Assembly (NCBI RefSeq): GCF_004363955.1
Contig: NZ_SNZR01000018.1
Location: forward strand, 1 to 64,000
Length of the DNA stretch: 64,000 bases
DNA from: Enterovirga rhinocerotis
Lineage (GTDB): Bacteria > Pseudomonadota > Alphaproteobacteria > Rhizobiales > Beijerinckiaceae
Direction: 5' to 3'
Below are positions 1 to 8,815 of this stretch, piece after piece (position 1 is the stretch's first letter; each line of letters opens with the position of its first letter). Made by a program: the position numbers and the translations under genes. Below the pieces are notes generated by a model that saw only the letters and a program-made list of their open reading frames with translations, was not told where the DNA came from and ran no database searches.

Positions 1-166
1 GTCCTGTCCGCGCGCCTCATCGGCTCCTCCGGAGATCCCCGCCTCGATGCCGAGGCCGCCTCCCTGCCGAGACGCGCAAGCCCCGTCCCCCCGCCACCCG
101 CCGGCATCGGAGGAGGAACCGTCGCCCTCACCGTCCCCATCCGGTTCAACAGGTAGAAACGGGCCT

Positions 167-355
167 ATGCCGATCCCTGAAGGCCATGAGGCTGCCGGCA
201 GGCGGACGAACATGCTTGTCTTCGATCACGAGTGCCGCGGCCCGGGGCTTCGGATCACGGCGTCAGGCAGGAAGAGCTTTCTCGTCCAATGGAGCGATCC
301 TGCCACCGAGCGGAAGGTCCGGGAGCCCCTGGGGGCATGGGATCTGTCACGATAG
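167..355 (+). pseudogene. Truncated tyrosine-integrase N-terminal fragment
   Basis: The frame here reads FDHECRGPGLRITASGRKSF followed by LVQWSDP and a G-A-W step, then stops. This pattern (a D-x-x-x-x-G-x-G-L-R-[IV]-T-x-S-G-x-K-S core followed by a short strand) is the N-terminal arm-binding-like domain (DUF4102) that precedes the catalytic domain in phage and island tyrosine integrases. Only about 55 residues remain and no catalytic R-H-R-Y domain follows in any frame I read, so it is a decayed remnant. The in-frame start is uncertain: ATG occurs at 167 and 212. It is the only mobile-element trace in the window. Similarity is judged by eye. Confidence 0.6.
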
Positions 356-843
356 AGCAAGCTCGCTCGCCGGAGCGGACGCGGCTGGCTGCGAGGCAGA
401 CCTCGTAGACACGTCTTGGACAAAGAGCCGCGACGCCGGACGGCCTCCACATCCACATTGAAGCGAGAGCGTCCGCATCCTCGCACGGCGTGTCCACGCA
501 CAGACCTGCCCCCGATCGGTCGCATGGAGGCTGATCGAAACGCCGGCATGCTTCGGTCGCCGTATCGATCGACGTTTTAGGTCCTTGGAGGCTCGCGCGA
601 GGTCACCGAGGCGGGTCACCAGCAGCGCCAGCAGGCGGGGCCACGGCTCCCAGCAGCAATGCCGGTGCGGTCGCGAGGCCGATGACCCGCGCGATTTCGC
701 CCATGGGGATGTCGCGCATGACGACTTCCTCGGCGCGATCCCGTCGCCGGCGCCGCCCGAAACCGGACCATCGGGCAGAGTCGACTTGGCAGAACTACTA
801 TCATCTGCGAGGATGCTTGAAAATATGGTCTTCCGAGGAGGCC
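356..843. other. Gene-free stretch after integrase remnant
   Basis: I see no convincing gene in these roughly 490 bases. Open frames on both strands are rich in Arg, Ser, Ala and Pro, lack family motifs and overlap each other, as expected for GC-rich noncoding DNA. The last part supplies the promoter and a good Shine-Dalgarno sequence (GAGGAGG just before 844) for the next gene. It may be residue of a decayed mobile element. Confidence 0.5.
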
Positions 844-1851
844 ATGACACGCTCAGCGAAGATAATCGCAACAATTTTATTGGCGTTGCCGACGCTGAGC
901 GCGGTGCCTGCTGCTGCGACAGAGGGCGGCGGCAGCCTTTATGTCCCCGGCATTCACGGTCCCATGGCGGGCTTCGTGCCGCCGCCGGCCTTCTATTTGG
1001 CCAACAACGTTTTCTACTACTCGGGCGACTTCTCTGCGGGCCGCCGCACGCAGATTGGCGGCGCTCTCGTCGCTGACGTGAAGGCGAACATCGCCCTCAA
1101 CTTCATCACGCCGACCTGGATCACGCCGGTCGAGGTCTTCGGAGGCAATCTGGGATTCGCCGTCTCCGTCCCGTTCGGGTCCCCACGTGTACAGGCGGGA
1201 GCTCTTATCGCTGCTCCTCGACTTGGAAGGACGGCCGCCTTCCAGGCGGACGACAACGTGTTCAACGTGGGCGATCCCGTCGTGTCGAGCCTGATCGGTT
1301 GGCACGCGGGCAATCTTCACTGGTCGCTGACCGGCTCGGTCAGCATTCCTTCCGGATCTTATCGAGACGGCGCTCTCTCAAACGTGTCGTTCAATCGGCC
1401 GATCGGCGACCTCACCGCCGCCGTGACATGGCTCGATCCCTCTCTCGGCCTCGACGTCTCCGGAGCCGTGGGCTTCGAGGTCAATGGCAGGAACGCCGCG
1501 ACGGATTACCGGTCCGGGAACGCGGTTCACTTCGATCTGGCCATCACGAAGTCGCTGACGAAAGAGCTGTCGCTCGGTGTGATTGCTGGCCATTACGAAC
1601 AAGTCTCGGCCGACCGGGGATCGCCCCTGCTCGGCCAATTCAAGGGGCGGACCACGGCCGTCGGGGGCACGCTGAACTACAGCTTCAAGATCGGGGAGAC
1701 GCCCGTTTCAACGGGCATTCGGATCCTGCGCGAGGTGGAGGTCCGTAATCGTCCGCAGGGCACCATGGGGTTCCTGACGATTTCCTTTCCCCTCGGCGGC
1801 CCATTGGCGCCCGCCGCGGCTTCAGGTCGAGCGGTGGCCGCGGCCTACTGA
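844..1851 (+). CDS. Outer-membrane channel-like protein (phenol-degradation MetA/SphA-type transporter family)
   Basis: A 335-residue exported protein. The N-terminus has a Sec signal peptide (MTRSAKIIATILLALPTLSA, cleavage probably after the AAA near residue 25). The mature part is a run of alternating amphipathic strands (for example ANIALNFITP, GNLHWSLTGSVSIPSG, SLGVIAGHYEQ, VGGTLNYSFK) ending in a hydrophobic FLTISFPLG strand plus a short tail, as in the MetA-pathway/SphA outer-membrane transporter family. I chose the ATG at 844 because it has GAGGAGG just upstream and opens directly on the signal peptide; the longer in-frame version has no such signal. Members of this family are thought to let hydrophobic aromatic or sphingoid substrates cross the outer membrane. 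Substrate here is unknown. It lies upstream of an exported sulfatase and phosphatase on the same strand. Confidence 0.7.
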   Translation: MTRSAKIIATILLALPTLSAVPAAATEGGGSLYVPGIHGPMAGFVPPPAFYLANNVFYYSGDFSAGRRTQIGGALVADVKANIALNFITPTWITPVEVFGGNLGFAVSVPFGSPRVQAGALIAAPRLGRTAAFQADDNVFNVGDPVVSSLIGWHAGNLHWSLTGSVSIPSGSYRDGALSNVSFNRPIGDLTAAVTWLDPSLGLDVSGAVGFEVNGRNAATDYRSGNAVHFDLAITKSLTKELSLGVIAGHYEQVSADRGSPLLGQFKGRTTAVGGTLNYSFKIGETPVSTGIRILREVEVRNRPQGTMGFLTISFPLGGPLAPAAASGRAVAAAY

Positions 1852-1998
1852 GTGGAGGGGGGCGTGGATCAACCGCCGTCCCCCTCGACCCCAAACGACG
1901 GCCGGCATGGCCGGTCCACGCCGGAATGGCGGCACAGCCGATGGACGCCTGGACCAGCCATCCCGGGTCTCGCCGCATCTTGAGGGAGGACGTCAGCC

Positions 1999-3813
1999 AT
2001 GGCGGATCACAACGGGCGCGATCACGACGGCATCGAACGCGCGGACGAAACGCGCCTCAGCCGCCGGCACATGCTCCTGGCCGGCACGACGCTGGCTGCA
2101 GGCGGTTTGTCCGCCACGGCCGTTGCCGCACAGGCACCGGCACCGGCAGCCCAGCCTCAGCCAATGCCCTCTGCCACCGGCCCCAAGCCCAACATCCTCG
2201 TGATCTTCGGAGACGACATCGGCATCGCCAACATCAGCGCCTATTCGAACGGCCTGATGGGGTACGAGACACCGAACATCGACCGGATCGCCCGCGAAGG
2301 CCTCAAGTTCCAGCACTATTACGGCGAGCAGTCCTGCACGGCGGGGCGATCCGCCTTCCTGACCGGTCAGCACATCATCCGTACGGGGTTGAGCAAGGTC
2401 GGCTTCCCTGGCGCCCCGATGGGCATGAGCCAGCTCGACCCCTCGATCGGCGGGCTCCTTAAGAACCTCGGCTACGCGACCGGGCAGTTCGGCAAGAACC
2501 ATGTCGGGGACCGCAATGAGTCGCTGCCGACGGTCAACGGCTTCGACGAGTTCTTCGGCAACCTCTACCACCTCAATGCGGAGGAAGAGCCCGAGCATCC
2601 GGACTATCCCAAGGACCCGGCCTACCGGGCCAAGTTCGGCCCCCGCGGCGTGCTGCGCTGCCGGGCGAGCGAGCGCGACGATCCAACCGTCGATCCGCGC
2701 TTCGGCAGGATCGGACTGCAGACGATCGAGGATACCGGCGCGCTGACGAAGAAGCGCATGGAGACGATCGACGACGAGACCTCGGCCGCCGCGATCGATT
2801 ACATGGGGCGGCAGGCCCGCGCGGGACGGCCGTTCTTCTGCTGGTACAATTCGACCCGCATGCACTTGCGCACGCACGTTCGGGCCGAGCATCGCGGCCG
2901 CTACAAGCATGGCGATAGCGAATATGTCGACGGCATGCAGGAGCACGACGACACGATCGGCACCTTGCTGAAAGCGCTCGACGATCTCGGCATCGCGGGG
3001 AACACCATCGTCGTCTACACGACCGATAACGGTCCGCACATGAACACCTGGCCCGATGCCGCCATGACGTGGTTCCGTTCGGAGAAGAACACGAACTGGG
3101 AGGGGGCCTTCCGCGTCCCCTGCATGGTGCGCTGGCCGAGTGTCATCCAGCCCGGCACGGTCACCAACGAGCTGATGAGTCATAACGATTGGATACCGAC
3201 GCTCTGCGCGGTCGCCGGCGAGCCGGATATCGTCGGCAAGCTGAAGCAGGGCTACACGGCGAACGGCAAGACCTACAAAGTCCATCTCGACGGCTACGAC
3301 CAGTCGCAGTTCCTGCGCGGGGTGCGCGGCAGCGCGGCCAACAACAACGGTGCCAAGAGCAGCCGCGCCAAGTTCTTCTACGGGGACGACGACGGATTGC
3401 TCGTCGGCCTGCGGCAGGGCGACTACAAGTTCGTGTTCTCCGAGCAGCGGCGGCAGGGGACGATGGAGGTCTGGGCCGAGCCCTTCACGACGCTCCGAAT
3501 GCAGAAGGTGTTCAACCTGATGCAGGATCCGTTCGAACGCGCCGACATCACGTCCAACACCTATTGGGACTGGTTCGTGGCCCGCGCTGGCATCGTCTAC
3601 GGAATGATGGACGACGTCTTCGAATTCGTGGCCTCCTTCAAGGAGTTCCCGCCACGCTCGTTCCCGCCGAGCTTCAACCCGGCCAACGTGCTGGAAGGCA
3701 CCCTCGACGCGATCAAGCAGAGGCGGGAACTTGCCCGCAGCGTCGATCCCGAGCGCATACGCGGTACGCTGAACCGGATGGTCGAAGAACACCTGAATCG
3801 CCGGACACCGTAG
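1999..3813 (+). CDS. Tat-exported arylsulfatase, formylglycine-dependent type
   Basis: A 604-residue type I sulfatase that hydrolyses sulfate esters, probably in the periplasm. The N-terminus carries a twin-arginine signal (LSRRHMLLAGTTLAAGG, about residues 20-36). The sulfatase core starts at PNILVIFGDDIG with metal-binding Asp72/Asp73. The modification motif is C113-T-A-G-R117, so Cys would become formylglycine, but the usual Pro at the third position is Ala. Further core signatures are G-K-N-H-V-G-D, T-D-N-G-P-H with the metal-binding Asp-Asn pair, and N-W-E-G-A-F-R-V-P. Start ATG 1999 has GGGAGG about 10 bases upstream. The HAD phosphatase follows after 66 bases, so the two may be co-transcribed. 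No formylglycine-generating enzyme or anaerobic maturase is encoded in this window; it must be elsewhere if the protein is active. Confidence 0.92.
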   Translation: MADHNGRDHDGIERADETRLSRRHMLLAGTTLAAGGLSATAVAAQAPAPAAQPQPMPSATGPKPNILVIFGDDIGIANISAYSNGLMGYETPNIDRIAREGLKFQHYYGEQSCTAGRSAFLTGQHIIRTGLSKVGFPGAPMGMSQLDPSIGGLLKNLGYATGQFGKNHVGDRNESLPTVNGFDEFFGNLYHLNAEEEPEHPDYPKDPAYRAKFGPRGVLRCRASERDDPTVDPRFGRIGLQTIEDTGALTKKRMETIDDETSAAAIDYMGRQARAGRPFFCWYNSTRMHLRTHVRAEHRGRYKHGDSEYVDGMQEHDDTIGTLLKALDDLGIAGNTIVVYTTDNGPHMNTWPDAAMTWFRSEKNTNWEGAFRVPCMVRWPSVIQPGTVTNELMSHNDWIPTLCAVAGEPDIVGKLKQGYTANGKTYKVHLDGYDQSQFLRGVRGSAANNNGAKSSRAKFFYGDDDGLLVGLRQGDYKFVFSEQRRQGTMEVWAEPFTTLRMQKVFNLMQDPFERADITSNTYWDWFVARAGIVYGMMDDVFEFVASFKEFPPRSFPPSFNPANVLEGTLDAIKQRRELARSVDPERIRGTLNRMVEEHLNRRTP

Positions 3814-3879
3814 CGAGCCGCGCCCGCCGAGCCGGAGGCGCGCGTCGGATGAGAGGAACGCCGTCAGGGAGGCTCCGTC

Positions 3880-4884
3880 ATGCATCCGTTGACCCGACGT
3901 GCCGCGCTGGCTGTCTCCGCTGCGCCGCTTCTCCTCGCCTCCATCCGGGCCTCGGCCCAATCGGACCCGCTGCCGTCGTGGCACGATGGTGCGGTCAAGC
4001 AGGCGATCGTGAGTTTCGTGTCTCGCGTCGCGCGCGAAGGCGGGACGGATTTCGTCCCGCCCGCCGAGCGGATAGCGGTCTTTGACAACGACGGCACGCT
4101 CTGGGCCGAACAGCCGCTCTATTTTCAGTTTGCCTTCGCGCTCGACCAGGTAAGGACACTCGCTCCTCAGAATCCGGAATGGAGCGGGAGGCCGCCCATC
4201 AAGGCCGTCCTCGACGGCGACCTCGCCGCGTTGGCCGCCTCGGGCGAGCGAGGCGCGGCCGAGATCTTGACCGCCACTCACGCCGGCATGACGACGGACG
4301 CCTTCGCGGCTTCCGTCGCCGGCTGGCTCGCCTCGGCCCGCCACCCCCGTTTCGGCCGACCCTACGAGAGGCTCGTCTACCAGCCGCAGCTGGAGCTTCT
4401 CAATTTCCTCAGATCCAACGGCTTCAAGACGTTCATCGTGTCGGGCGGAGGCGTCGAGTTCATCCGCGTCTGGGCCGAGAAGGCTTATGGCATCCCGCCC
4501 GAGCAGGTCGTCGGCTCATCGGGCTCGGTCCGGTTCAGGCAGGCCGGAAACGGCGCGCCGGAACTCGTCAAGGAGCCCAAGGTCGAGTTCGTGGATGATG
4601 GGCCCGGCAAGCCGGTCGGCATCAACCGCTTCATCGGCCGGCGCCCCATCCTGGCCTTTGGCAACTCGGACGGCGACCTCGACATGCTGCAATGGACCGC
4701 CGCTGGACCCGGCGCCCGCTTCGCCGCGATCCTGCACCATACGGACGCGGAGCGGGAATGGGCCTACGATCGCCAATCGCATATCGGCCGGCTCGACAAG
4801 GCTCTCGACGAGGCCTCCGCCAAGGGCTGGACGGTCGTCGACATGAAGCGCGACTGGCGAAGCGTCTTCCCGTCGGAACCTTGA
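3880..4884 (+). CDS. Exported HAD-superfamily phosphatase
   Basis: A 334-residue haloacid-dehalogenase-superfamily hydrolase with an N-terminal signal peptide (LTRRAALAVSAAPLLLASIR, ending at A-S-A-Q; RR may indicate Tat export). HAD motif I is D69-N-D71-G-T-L-W, with Asp69 as predicted nucleophile and Asp71 as general acid. Motif II is the Ser in FIVSGGG, and motif III/IV is the late G-N-S-D-G-D-L-D-M. The cap between motifs I and II is helical. This resembles the phosphoserine-phosphatase-like branch often found beside arylsulfatases. The start has GGGAGG in front of it. A role in releasing phosphate from an organic substrate in the periplasm is inferred; substrate unknown. Confidence 0.85.
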   Translation: MHPLTRRAALAVSAAPLLLASIRASAQSDPLPSWHDGAVKQAIVSFVSRVAREGGTDFVPPAERIAVFDNDGTLWAEQPLYFQFAFALDQVRTLAPQNPEWSGRPPIKAVLDGDLAALAASGERGAAEILTATHAGMTTDAFAASVAGWLASARHPRFGRPYERLVYQPQLELLNFLRSNGFKTFIVSGGGVEFIRVWAEKAYGIPPEQVVGSSGSVRFRQAGNGAPELVKEPKVEFVDDGPGKPVGINRFIGRRPILAFGNSDGDLDMLQWTAAGPGARFAAILHHTDAEREWAYDRQSHIGRLDKALDEASAKGWTVVDMKRDWRSVFPSEP

Positions 4885-5145
4885 CGCAGCGACGATGGCG
4901 TTCATCGACCTCTGCTCCTGGTTCGTCCCGCTCGTCGCCGTCTGATGGCCGTCCTTGCGGGCCGCTACGTCGAAACGCTCGACCGCAGCCTTGATCGTGA
5001 TCAGGGCAGACATCGCAGCCTTCGAAATCGCCGGTCGTTTCCGAGGTGCAATCGCCGCACCGAACCGAATGTGCTTCTGCGGGGTCCGCAAGGTTCAAAG
5101 CGCCCTAGCGGCCCGTATAAATCAGAGCCAAGCACTTGAAATCGT

Positions 5146-5222
5146 TGGTGAGCGCGCTGGGACTCGAACCCAGGACCTACTGATTAAAAGTCAGTTGCTC
5201 TAACCAGCTGAGCTACGCGCCC
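5146..5222 (-). tRNA. tRNA-Lys (anticodon TTT)
   Basis: The minus strand folds as a full cloverleaf. Acceptor GGGCGCG pairs with CGCGCTC (one G-U), the D arm is GCTC/GAGC, the anticodon stem ACTGA/TCAGT encloses loop CTTTTAA with anticodon TTT, and the T arm is CTGGG/CCCAG with loop TTCGAGT. Discriminator A is followed by an encoded CCA; the total is 77 nt including CCA. Confidence 0.97.
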
Positions 5223-5312
5223 TCGGGGGTCGGAATAAGGGCTCGGCGGGCGAGGGTCAAACCCCTTCGTCGCGATGATCGCGCTTTCCGTCCCGGTGCG
5301 GCGGCGGGGGCG

Positions 5313-6449
5313 TTACGGGCGGGTGGGCGCGCCGGCCTCGCCGCGGGCCCAGCCTTCGCGGATCTCAGCGAGATGGTCCTCGAGGCGGCCATCCCTGATC
5401 GCGGCCCGCAGACCCGCCATCAGGTCCTGGTAATAGGCGAGGTTGCTCCAGGTCAGCAGCATCATGCCGAGAATCTCGCCCGAGCGGACGAGATGGTGGA
5501 GATAGGCGCGCGAGTAATCCCGGCTGGCGGCACAGGAGGAGGCCTCGTCGAGCGGGCGGATGTCCTCGGCGAAGCGGGCGTTCTTGAGGTTCACGCGGCC
5601 GTGGCGCGTATAGGCCATGCCGTGGCGCCCGGCCCGGGTCGGCATCACGCAGTCGAACATGTCGATGCCGCGCCGGACGGCCTGGGCGATGTCGTCGGGC
5701 GTGCCGACGCCCATCAGGTAACGCGGCTTCGCCGTCGGGAGATGCGGCTCCACCGTCTCGATCATGCGCAGCATGTCGGCCTGGGGCTCGCCGACCGCGA
5801 GACCGCCGACCGCATAGCCGCCGAGATCGAGCGAGACGAGGTCCTTGGCGCTTTCCACGCGCAGCGCCTCGTCCGTCCCGCCCTGGACGATGCCGAACAG
5901 CGCCCGGCCCGGCTGGCTGCCGAAGGCGGTCCGGCAGCGCTCCGCCCAGCGCAGCGAGAGCCGCATCGCCTTCTCGACCTCCTCGCGCGGGGCCGGCAGG
6001 CGGACGCATTCGTCGAGCTGCATCTGGATGTCGGCGCCGAGCAGCGTCTGGATCTCGATCGAGCGCTCGGGCGTCATCTCGTGACGCGAGCCGTCGATAT
6101 GGGACTGGAAGACGACGCCCGTCTCGCTGAGCTTGCGGAGCCCCGCGAGCGACATGACCTGGAAGCCGCCGGAATCGGTCAGGATCGGCCCGTCCCAGCG
6201 CATCATCCGGTGCAGCCCGCCGAGGCGCGCGACGCGCTCCGCTCCGGGCCGCAGCATCAGGTGATACGTATTGCCGAGGACGATGTCGGCGCCGAGCGCC
6301 TTGACCTGCTCGGGATACATCGCCTTCACGGTGCCCGCCGTCCCGACCGGCATGAAGGCCGGCGTGCGGATCTCGCCGCGAGGCGTCGTGATGGCGCCCG
6401 TCCGCGCGGCGCCGTCGCGGGCATGGACCGTGAAGCCGAAGGAACTCAT
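5313..6449 (-). CDS. tgt: tRNA-guanine transglycosylase
   Basis: A 378-residue enzyme that swaps guanine-34 of GUN-anticodon tRNAs for preQ1 in queuosine synthesis. The TIM-barrel motifs are intact: T-D-S-G-G-F-Q with Asp92, and [12 protein letters not shown] with the predicted nucleophile Asp266. The zinc site is not. Aligned on YSRAYLHHL, the E. coli ligands Cys302, Cys304, Cys307 and His333 correspond to Ser304, Cys306, Ser309 and Ser335, so three of four are replaced. The codons (TCC, TGT, AGC, AGC) read cleanly. The start ATG overlaps the queA stop in an ATGA, so the two are translationally coupled. QueA performs the next step on the same tRNA. Confidence 0.96.
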   Translation of the reverse strand: MSSFGFTVHARDGAARTGAITTPRGEIRTPAFMPVGTAGTVKAMYPEQVKALGADIVLGNTYHLMLRPGAERVARLGGLHRMMRWDGPILTDSGGFQVMSLAGLRKLSETGVVFQSHIDGSRHEMTPERSIEIQTLLGADIQMQLDECVRLPAPREEVEKAMRLSLRWAERCRTAFGSQPGRALFGIVQGGTDEALRVESAKDLVSLDLGGYAVGGLAVGEPQADMLRMIETVEPHLPTAKPRYLMGVGTPDDIAQAVRRGIDMFDCVMPTRAGRHGMAYTRHGRVNLKNARFAEDIRPLDEASSCAASRDYSRAYLHHLVRSGEILGMMLLTWSNLAYYQDLMAGLRAAIRDGRLEDHLAEIREGWARGEAGAPTRP

Positions 6450-7528
6450 GCCGGGGCGCGCTCCAGAAGGCAGGCATCGCCGTAGGAATAGAAGCGATAG
6501 CCCTGCGCGATCGCCTCCGCATAGGCGGCGCGCATCCGGTCGAGGCCGGCGAAGGCGCTGACCAGCATGAACAGGGTCGAGCGCGGCAGGTGGAAATTGG
6601 TCATGAGCACGTCGACCGCGCGGAAGCGGTAGCCGGGCGTGATGAAGATCGAGGTCTCGTCCGAGAACGCCCGGATCGTGCCGTCTGGATCGGCCGCGCT
6701 TTCGAGGAGGCGGAGCGACGTCGTGCCGATGGCGACGACCCGCCCTCCCCTCGCCCGCGTCTCGTTCAGCGCAGCGGCGGTCTCGGCGGAAACCGTGCCC
6801 CATTCCGGATGCATCCGGTGATCGGTCGTGTCGTCCGCGGAGACCGGCAGGAAGGTTCCGGCCCCGACATGGAGCGTGACGCGATGCTGCGCGATGCCGC
6901 GCTCGGCCAGGCCCGCCAGCATCCCGGCCGAGAGGTGGAGGCCCGCCGTCGGCGCGGCCACGGCACCGGCTTCCGCGGCATAGACCGTCTGGTAATCGAC
7001 GAGGTCGCGCTCGTCGGCGGGGCGCTTGCCCGCGATATAGGGCGGCAGGGGCATCTCGCCGTGGGCGGCGATGGCCTCGTCGAGCGCAGGCCCCTGGAAA
7101 GCGAAGCGAAGGCGCACCTCGCCGCCCTCCCCTCGCGCCTCGACCTCGGCATCGAGGCTCGCGAGGAGGCAGGCCGTGCTTTCGCGCTCGTCGCCGAAGC
7201 GGATCCGATCGCCGGGCGCGAGCTTCTTCGCCGGCCGGGCGAAGGCGAGCCAGGTGTCGGGGGCGAGCCTGCGGTGGAGCATGATCTCGACCCGCGCCGC
7301 ATTCTCACCGCGGATCCGGAGCCCCCGCAGGCGCGCCGGGATCACGCGGGTATCGTTGAGCACGAGCGCGTCGCCCGCGCGCAGAAGGCCCGGCAGGTCG
7401 GCGATGGTTCGATGCCCGAGCGCGCCCGCGGGCGGCACGACGAGCAGCCGCGCCGCCTCGCGCGGCACCGCCGGCCGGAGCGCGATCCGGTCCTCGGGAA
7501 GGTCGAAATCGAAAAGGTCGACGCGCAA
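6446..7528 (-). CDS. queA: S-adenosylmethionine:tRNA ribosyltransferase-isomerase
   Basis: About 360 residues. QueA transfers and rearranges the ribosyl part of SAM onto preQ1-tRNA to give epoxyqueuosine. Recognisable blocks are [19 protein letters not shown] at the N-terminus, [18 protein letters not shown]-like [24 protein letters not shown] and [16 protein letters not shown] near the end. I place the start at the TTG at 7528 because GGAG lies 8 bases upstream and the protein then begins at the family's usual [11 protein letters not shown] further-upstream ATG at 7585 falls inside a palindromic repeat and would add an unrelated tail. It is coupled to tgt by a 4-bp overlap. Confidence 0.93.
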   Translation of the reverse strand: MRVDLFDFDLPEDRIALRPAVPREAARLLVVPPAGALGHRTIADLPGLLRAGDALVLNDTRVIPARLRGLRIRGENAARVEIMLHRRLAPDTWLAFARPAKKLAPGDRIRFGDERESTACLLASLDAEVEARGEGGEVRLRFAFQGPALDEAIAAHGEMPLPPYIAGKRPADERDLVDYQTVYAAEAGAVAAPTAGLHLSAGMLAGLAERGIAQHRVTLHVGAGTFLPVSADDTTDHRMHPEWGTVSAETAAALNETRARGGRVVAIGTTSLRLLESAADPDGTIRAFSDETSIFITPGYRFRAVDVLMTNFHLPRSTLFMLVSAFAGLDRMRAAYAEAIAQGYRFYSYGDACLLERAPA

Positions 7529-7544
7529 ACTCAGCGCTCCGATA

Positions 7545-7683
7545 CCCTTCTCCCTGGCGGGAGAAGGTGGCCCTTGCATCAACAAAGGTCGGATGAGGGG
7601 TAGAAACTCGACGTCGACGGATGTGCTTCACCCCTCATCCGTCAGCGCTTCGCGCTGCCACCTTCTCCCGCAAGGGGAGAAGG
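7545..7683. repeat. Inverted pair of palindromic intergenic repeat elements
   Basis: Two copies of one element face each other. The left copy (7545-7600) contains a CTTCTCCC/GGGAGAAGG hairpin, GTGGC and a terminal GGATGAGGGG. The right copy (7631-7683) is its reverse complement: CCCCTCATCC, a small GCGCTTCGCGC hairpin, CCACCTTCTCCCGC and GGGGAGAAGG. A third locus of the same family sits near 49917-50035. They lie between ppi and queA and could fold in the transcript. Confidence 0.75.
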
Positions 7684-7702
7684 ACGCAGCGCCGGAAGCT
7701 TC

Positions 7703-8167
7703 TTACGCGTCGGCCGCGATGCGGGCCTTCACGATGCGGTCGGGGTTGGAGACCGGCTCGCCGCGGGCGAACTTGTCGACGTTCTCCATGCCCTCCGTCA
7801 CCTCGCCCCAGACCGTGTATTGCCGGTCGAGGAAGCTCGCATCGCCGAAGACGATGAAGAACTGCGAGTTGGCCGAGTTCGGGTTCGAGCTGCGGGCCAT
7901 CGAGCAGACGCCGCGCTGATGCGAATGGGCGCTGAACTCGGCCGGGAGGTTCGGATATTTCGAGCCGCCCGTGCCGGTGCCGGTCGGATCGCCGCCCTGG
8001 GCCATGAAGCCGTCGATGACGCGGTGGAACACGACGCCGTCGTAGAAGCCCTCGCGGGCCAGCGTCTTGATGCGCTCGACATGCTTCGGCGCGAGATCGG
8101 GCCGCAGCGCGATCGTGACGTTGCCCTTCGACGTCTCGAGGACCAGTGTGTTTTCGGGATCTGCCAT
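7703..8167 (-). CDS. ppiB: Cytoplasmic cyclophilin-type peptidyl-prolyl isomerase
   Basis: A 154-residue cyclophilin that catalyses cis-trans isomerisation of peptidyl-prolines. The active-site segment FHRVIDGFMAQGGDPTGTG holds the catalytic Arg and substrate-pocket Phe/Met/Gln residues, and NSANSQFFIV is the second conserved strand. There is no signal peptide, so it acts in the cytoplasm. ATG 8167 was preferred because AAGGAGAATTGAG directly precedes it. It stands 42 bases downstream of an exported paralogue, which suggests an old duplication. Both sit in the gyrA-coaD-queA-tgt neighbourhood usual for this order. Confidence 0.94.
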   Translation of the reverse strand: MADPENTLVLETSKGNVTIALRPDLAPKHVERIKTLAREGFYDGVVFHRVIDGFMAQGGDPTGTGTGGSKYPNLPAEFSAHSHQRGVCSMARSSNPNSANSQFFIVFGDASFLDRQYTVWGEVTEGMENVDKFARGEPVSNPDRIVKARIAADA

Positions 8168-8209
8168 CTCAATTCTCCTTGAACGTCGCGTCAAACGTCA
8201 CGTCGAACG

Positions 8210-8773
8210 TCACTTGGCGTCCGCTGCGAGCTGCATGCGGACGATCTTGTCGGGCTGGGCGACGGTGCCGTTGCGCCCCTTGTCGCCCTTCTTGATCTTG
8301 TCGACGACATCCATCCCCGACGTGACCTCGCCGATGAGGGTGTACTGGCCGTCGAGGAAGCTCGCATCGCCGAAGACGATGAAGAACTGCGAATTCGCCG
8401 AGTTCGGCGAGGAGGAGCGGGCCATCCCCACGGTGCCGCGCTGGAAGCTCGCCTTCTTCGTGAACTCGCTCGGGATGTCGGGCAGGTCCGATCCGCCCGT
8501 GCCGTTGCCCTTCGGGTCGCCCGTCTGGGCCATGAAGCCGTCGATGACGCGGTGGAAGACGAGGCCGTCATAGAACTTGCGGCGAACGAGCGTCTTGATC
8601 TGCGCGGCGTGTTTCGGAGCGAGGTCGGACCGGAGCCGGATCGTGACGCGGCCGTCCTTGGTGTCGAGATAGACCGTGTTCTCGGGATCGGCCTTGCCCT
8701 GAGCCAGCGCCGGAAGCGCGCCGGCGGAGGCCATGGCGGCGAGGATGGTCCGGCGGGTCGCCTGTCCTGTCAT
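8210..8773 (-). CDS. ppiA: Exported cyclophilin-type peptidyl-prolyl isomerase
   Basis: A 187-residue cyclophilin carrying an N-terminal export signal (MTGQATRRTILAAMASAGAL then P-A-L-A-Q). The RR pair may make it a Tat substrate. The catalytic segment FHRVIDGFMAQTGDPKGNG and the NSANSQFFIVFGDASFLD block match the cytoplasmic paralogue closely. It presumably folds periplasmic proteins. It is the second gene of a short leftward run coaD - ppiA - ppiB. Confidence 0.93.
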   Translation of the reverse strand: MTGQATRRTILAAMASAGALPALAQGKADPENTVYLDTKDGRVTIRLRSDLAPKHAAQIKTLVRRKFYDGLVFHRVIDGFMAQTGDPKGNGTGGSDLPDIPSEFTKKASFQRGTVGMARSSSPNSANSQFFIVFGDASFLDGQYTLIGEVTSGMDVVDKIKKGDKGRNGTVAQPDKIVRMQLAADAK

Positions 8774-8815
8774 GCGGTGATCCTTTGATCCTGGGAGAGC
8801 CGAGGAGCGGAGCGC

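Noticed and set aside
1993-4344. A 783-codon minus-strand frame opposite the sulfatase
   Set aside because: Antisense shadow; the plus strand carries clear sulfatase and HAD motifs with good ribosome sites.
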